A model generated the notes under the pieces. The model was not told the DNA's origin, made no database searches, and saw nothing but the letters and a program-made list of their open reading frames with translations. Below are positions 12,743 to 15,497 of a stretch of DNA of 15,497 bases, one piece after another (positions within the stretch are counted from its first letter, which is position 1; every line of letters begins with the position of its first letter). The position numbers were made by a program, and so were the translations under genes. Source of the stretch: DASVCZ01 sp036381335. Lineage in GTDB: Bacteria; Patescibacteriota; Microgenomatia; UBA1400; PJMF01. The stretch is taken from the NCBI GenBank assembly GCA_036381335.1, contig DASVCZ010000051.1, forward strand, positions 1-15,497, read 5' to 3'.

Positions 12743-13726
12743 ATGAGAAACTTCTTTCTGTCGCTTGCCCTATTATCGTTGCCTTTTTTTACTTTGTTTA
12801 GTGTATCTCTTCCGTCTTCTGGGGTGAGCGTTCAGGCTCAAGAAGCGGAGTGGGACGGCAGTCGCTTGGAGTTTCTGGAGTGCGATTACGATGCAAACGT
12901 GTGTGGAGAAATTCGGACGGCTGTCTGTAATCGAGGCACGGGAGCGATGACGGGAACCAGCACTTGGGAGGTTTATTACTCACCGGCGGGTGACCCTCTC
13001 ACCGAAGGTACCTTGGTTGGCTCGGGAACGGTCATTCCTCTGCCCACGTTTGATGATGCTAGCTGGGCGGCGTGTTTGTTGATTATTCATAATCCGACGT
13101 ATGCCGGTAACTATCGTTTCTTAGCCTATCAACGACCGGGCTCGCCTGATGCAACTGCTACTTCTGAGCTGGTCATCATGAATGCCTGTCCAGCGCCGCC
13201 GGCTTCACCTAGTCCTTCTCCTACAGTTACCTCTGCAGGCACTGGTGGTCCACAACCAACTCCGACTCCTGGTCCCTCTGGTAAAGAATTCCGACTCAAC
13301 ACCGATCGTTTAGTCTGTCCGAATACTACCTTTGACGCCGTGGCAGATGTGCTTGATCACGGTCGCGGCATAGGCAACGTCAAAGTTACGTTTACTTTTA
13401 ATGGTCAGACAAAAGAAACGACTACCAACGATGATGGCCGAGCCAAAGTCACGTTTGATAGCAGTGCCGATGGCACGTTGATTGCTAAGGCCGAGGGATT
13501 TGAGGATCGCTCCTATATTGTAGAAGTGCCGGCGTGCGAAGAACCAGCAGTTGGTGTCGGTGGGCCATCGTCCAGTGAGCGTGAAACTCAAGCGGAGGTC
13601 TTAGGAGCAACGACCTTGGCCGATACTGGTCGGGGGCAAGATTTCTTAGCCCTGATGCTGATAAGTACTGGGTTTATGCTGACTGCGGTTTCTTACTTAG
13701 GGATGGTGAGTTGGAATCGAAAGTAA
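12743..13726 (+). CDS. Secreted, LADTG-anchored surface protein with Ig-like domain
   Basis: 327 residues from ATG 12743. Residues 1-33 are a signal peptide (MRNFFLSLALLSLPFF core, cleavage near VQAQ). Residues 37-149 form an N-terminal domain starting WDGSRLEFLEC, with WEVYYSPAG and NYRFLAYQRPG, a type I recognise from other CPR surface proteins and seemingly of beta-sandwich kind. Residues 150-180 are a Pro/Ser/Thr linker. Residues 183-265 are the Ig-like domain shared with the two genes at the left end (VKVTFTFNGQ, then NDDGRAKVTF). The end has VLGATTLADTG (286-296), a hydrophobic helix and NRK, a sortase-type or membrane-anchor signal. ATG 12734 would add three residues but overlaps the TATAAT box, so 12743 is chosen; a leaderless mRNA is predicted. 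It sits alone between purA and the PRTase-like pair. Adhesion or host contact is a plausible but unproven role. Confidence 0.87.
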   Translation: MRNFFLSLALLSLPFFTLFSVSLPSSGVSVQAQEAEWDGSRLEFLECDYDANVCGEIRTAVCNRGTGAMTGTSTWEVYYSPAGDPLTEGTLVGSGTVIPLPTFDDASWAACLLIIHNPTYAGNYRFLAYQRPGSPDATATSELVIMNACPAPPASPSPSPTVTSAGTGGPQPTPTPGPSGKEFRLNTDRLVCPNTTFDAVADVLDHGRGIGNVKVTFTFNGQTKETTTNDDGRAKVTFDSSADGTLIAKAEGFEDRSYIVEVPACEEPAVGVGGPSSSERETQAEVLGATTLADTGRGQDFLALMLISTGFMLTAVSYLGMVSWNRK

Positions 13727-13780
13727 TTTCCCCTTTTCTCTCTTAATAGCAAAAAACCACTCATTACTGCTTTTATCCGT

Positions 13781-13799
13781 TATAATGGAGTGAAGGGAG
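13781..13799 (+). promoter_or_regulatory. -10 box and ribosome binding site of the PRTase-like pair
   Basis: Consensus TATAAT (13781-13786), predicted start near 13794, and Shine-Dalgarno AAGGGAG (13793-13799) seven bases before ATG 13807. The mRNA would begin almost at the Shine-Dalgarno, giving a leader of only about 13 bases. No good -35 was found. No terminator is visible in the 80-base gap after the surface protein gene. Confidence 0.55.
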
Positions 13800-13806
13800 C
13801 ACTTTT

Positions 13807-14703
13807 ATGGCACAAGCTGAGTCAATTGCCGGATCAAGTACTCGTATATCCAGTGGATTGCGTACTTTAAGAGAATTTGTCTCACCTCCAGTTCATCACA
13901 CTGAAAAAATTTATCCTCGAAGTGTCCTCGACGCGATTAGAGAAGCAGGAACCTTAGAGGAAGAAGAATTGATTGATTTAATTAACAACAACTTTCCTCG
14001 TGAATTTCTTTATCTAGGGACAAAAGCCTTAGCAGCGACCCCAGAAATCCAAGAACAATTTCTTCAAGAAGCACTTTCAGTTTTTATGGATAAGCCAGCT
14101 GATGATGAGGTTTTTAAAGCTGAGTTAGAAAGATTGCTTGAGCATTTTCTTAAGAACGTCAGCGTCAAAGCAGCTAAGTTGGCTCAACTTAATCGATATA
14201 GTTCGGCTGGTTGGTTAGGTAAATTTAAAGAATTAATTCTCACTACGCTTGAAGAAACACCAAGTGCTGTTCCTGTGTTATTGGCTCATGTTCCCCTCTT
14301 GGCTTTACCCGATTTTGTAAAGATGTACCAGGAAGCAGGTCACCAGGCGCTGTATGTTTTAAATCCAGCATGGGTTGATGACTCGGAGTCTGAGTACGCA
14401 GGGTATCGAGTTGAACTGCAAGATATTTACCCACAAGTAAGATTAATCACTAAAGACGAAACTCAAGAACTATCAGGAAAATCAGTGGTTTTAATAGACG
14501 ATACCATTAAAAGCGGAAAAACCATGGAAAAAGTTCGCCAGTTCTTAACATCAGAGGCTAGTGTCGAGGATAGCCAGATTTCTGAACAAGCGGTCACAAG
14601 AGTGCCTCAAAATGAACCTCAAAAGCTGATAGAAACTCCAATGCCTCACTCAGAAATATCGATACCTTTTAGAGAGAGACTTAGAAACATGTTTAAGCAA
14701 TGA
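13807..14703 (+). CDS. PRTase-like orphan protein with intact PRPP-loop motif (copy 1 of tandem pair)
   Basis: 298 residues, no family recognised. Residues 30-155 look helical, with PREFLYL (64-70) and AKLAQLNR (123-130). Residues 156-245 resemble a type I phosphoribosyltransferase core: LLAHVPLLALPDF, then GHQALYV, YAGYR (197-201), and a PRPP-loop-like VVLIDDTIKSGKT (227-239) with paired acids D231-D232 and a Gly-Lys-Thr turn. That loop normally binds the ribose phosphate of PRPP. Residues 246-298 are a polar tail ending in a basic RERLRNMFKQ. There is no signal peptide or membrane helix. Copy 2 follows with an ATGA overlap and is homologous throughout except the tail. The true reaction is unknown; a regulatory or non-nucleotide PRTase is possible. 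It is more A/T-rich than purA-purB. Confidence 0.8.
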   Translation: MAQAESIAGSSTRISSGLRTLREFVSPPVHHTEKIYPRSVLDAIREAGTLEEEELIDLINNNFPREFLYLGTKALAATPEIQEQFLQEALSVFMDKPADDEVFKAELERLLEHFLKNVSVKAAKLAQLNRYSSAGWLGKFKELILTTLEETPSAVPVLLAHVPLLALPDFVKMYQEAGHQALYVLNPAWVDDSESEYAGYRVELQDIYPQVRLITKDETQELSGKSVVLIDDTIKSGKTMEKVRQFLTSEASVEDSQISEQAVTRVPQNEPQKLIETPMPHSEISIPFRERLRNMFKQ

Positions 14704-15473
14704 AACTGGAAATTTGGCCTTTCAAAAAAGTATCTGGCGAGAAAAGAAGCACGCTGGATACTTCTACATATCCTCAAGATGTACTTTATGCTATTGCGTA
14801 CGGCGGTGAGCTGGACAAGAGCAATTTAGAAAGTTTAATTGTTAATAATTACTCACGAGAGTTTTTATATTTAGCAATTAAAGTCTTGGCCAATTTTCCA
14901 GATCAGCAATTAGATTTTTTTCAAAAAATTGTGCCAGCTTTTTTAGAAATGGATAGTGATTCACAGCAACTGAAAGCTGTCTTACTCCGGCACCTTGAGT
15001 ATTTGCCTGAATCTATTTTGGTGGAGGGTGCTAAGTTAGCTCAGTTCAATCGCTTAGGATCTAGGGGATGGCAAGAAAAATTTCAGCTCCTCATCAAGAC
15101 AGCTCTGACTGATCATCCTGATTTTTTTCCGGTACTGATTGCTCATACCCCCTTATTTGCGTTACCAGACTTCATTCGTTTGTATCAATCACATGGGCAC
15201 CAGGCACTCTTTTTTTTCAATTGGGAATGGGTATCAGCAGCGGGAACCTATGCTGGCTATCGCTTTGACCTGACCCAACTTCTGCCCGAGCCTCAGCTTA
15301 TCACTCCAGAGGAACTCAAGGAATTACAAGAAAGGCCAATATATTTATTTGATGACACAATTAGAGATGATGACGTGATTGATAAGATTATGACATTCTT
15401 CCAAGAACAAGTTGAAGTGAAGACTACTGAGGTGCGTGCAGTTACGATCTTAAAAGAATCTCTGCAGAAGTAG
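14700..15473 (+). CDS. PRTase-like orphan protein with degenerate PRPP loop (copy 2 of tandem pair)
   Basis: 257 residues, clearly paralogous to the preceding gene: YSREFLYLAIKVLA (51-64), AKLAQFNR (111-118), GWQEKF (123-128), PVLIAHTPLFALPDF (144-158), GHQAL (166-170) and YAGYR (184-188) align in the same order and spacing. The PRPP-loop position reads IYLFDDTIRDDDV (214-226): the Asp pair is kept, but the Gly-Lys-Thr turn of copy 1 is replaced by acidic residues, which should impair binding of a 5-phosphate. It also lacks the long polar tail. There is no Shine-Dalgarno; translation probably couples through the 4-base overlap with copy 1. Roughly equal production of an active-looking and an inactive-looking copy suggests a heteromer or a regulatory subunit, but this is inference. 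Confidence 0.78.
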   Translation: MKLEIWPFKKVSGEKRSTLDTSTYPQDVLYAIAYGGELDKSNLESLIVNNYSREFLYLAIKVLANFPDQQLDFFQKIVPAFLEMDSDSQQLKAVLLRHLEYLPESILVEGAKLAQFNRLGSRGWQEKFQLLIKTALTDHPDFFPVLIAHTPLFALPDFIRLYQSHGHQALFFFNWEWVSAAGTYAGYRFDLTQLLPEPQLITPEELKELQERPIYLFDDTIRDDDVIDKIMTFFQEQVEVKTTEVRAVTILKESLQK

Positions 15474-15476
15474 TTA

Positions 15477-15485
15477 TGCTAAAAT
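15477..15485 (+). promoter_or_regulatory. Extended -10 for a leaderless gene at the right edge
   Basis: TGCTAAAAT: -10 TAAAAT (15480-15485) with the TGn extension, followed by exactly seven bases and an ATG at 15493, the same arrangement as four other starts in the window. Confidence 0.45.
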
Positions 15486-15492
15486 CTGGGCC

Positions 15493-15497
15493 ATGAC
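15493..15497 (+). CDS. Predicted start of a further gene, cut by the right edge
   Basis: Only ATGAC is present. The call rests on the extended -10 TGCTAAAAT ending seven bases upstream and on the stop of the preceding gene 19 bases earlier. Nothing can be said about the product. Confidence 0.35.

Overview
The window looks like a piece of a small-genome Patescibacteria (CPR) chromosome, most likely Microgenomates-like. This is inferred from tightly packed genes with 4-base overlaps, modular secreted proteins ending in VLGATTLADTG plus a membrane anchor, many genes without a ribosome binding site, and a mix of recognisable housekeeping genes with orphan proteins. All genes read through with the standard code, so the UGA-recoded CPR lineages are unlikely. 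No tRNA, rRNA, CRISPR array, transposase or clear intrinsic terminator was seen.

Layout. 1-1765 (minus): two secreted surface proteins, the first cut by the left edge; they share a C-terminal Ig-like domain. 1998-3381 (plus): a three-gene operon of pterin carbinolamine dehydratase, Maf pyrophosphatase and a NUDIX hydrolase, joined by ATGA overlaps. 3382-4686 (minus): a 434-residue helical protein of unknown function whose stop codon abuts that of the NUDIX gene. 4819-6530 (plus): an FMN riboswitch controlling an EamA-type transporter, probably for riboflavin, followed by an HD-domain hydrolase. 6490-9832 (minus): dipZ-like membrane thiol oxidoreductase, then glutamyl-tRNA synthetase. 9876-12666 (plus): purB-purA, the two-step IMP to AMP branch. 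12743-13726 (plus): a third surface protein of the same modular type. 13807-15473 (plus): two tandem paralogues with a phosphoribosyltransferase-like C-terminus, only one of which keeps an intact PRPP loop. At 15493 a further gene appears to begin.

Two themes stand out. First, five gene starts have a -10 box exactly 7 bases before the start codon, which predicts leaderless mRNAs; the rule also corrects one start codon. Second, cell-surface and redox functions (three surface proteins, two with LADTG sorting-type signals, plus a DsbD/DipZ-type system) sit among nucleotide genes (purA, purB, maf, NUDIX, PRTase-like) and scavenging (riboflavin uptake). That fits an organism that imports cofactors and lives attached to, or close to, other cells. 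The least explained genes are the tandem PRTase-like pair and the 434-residue protein.
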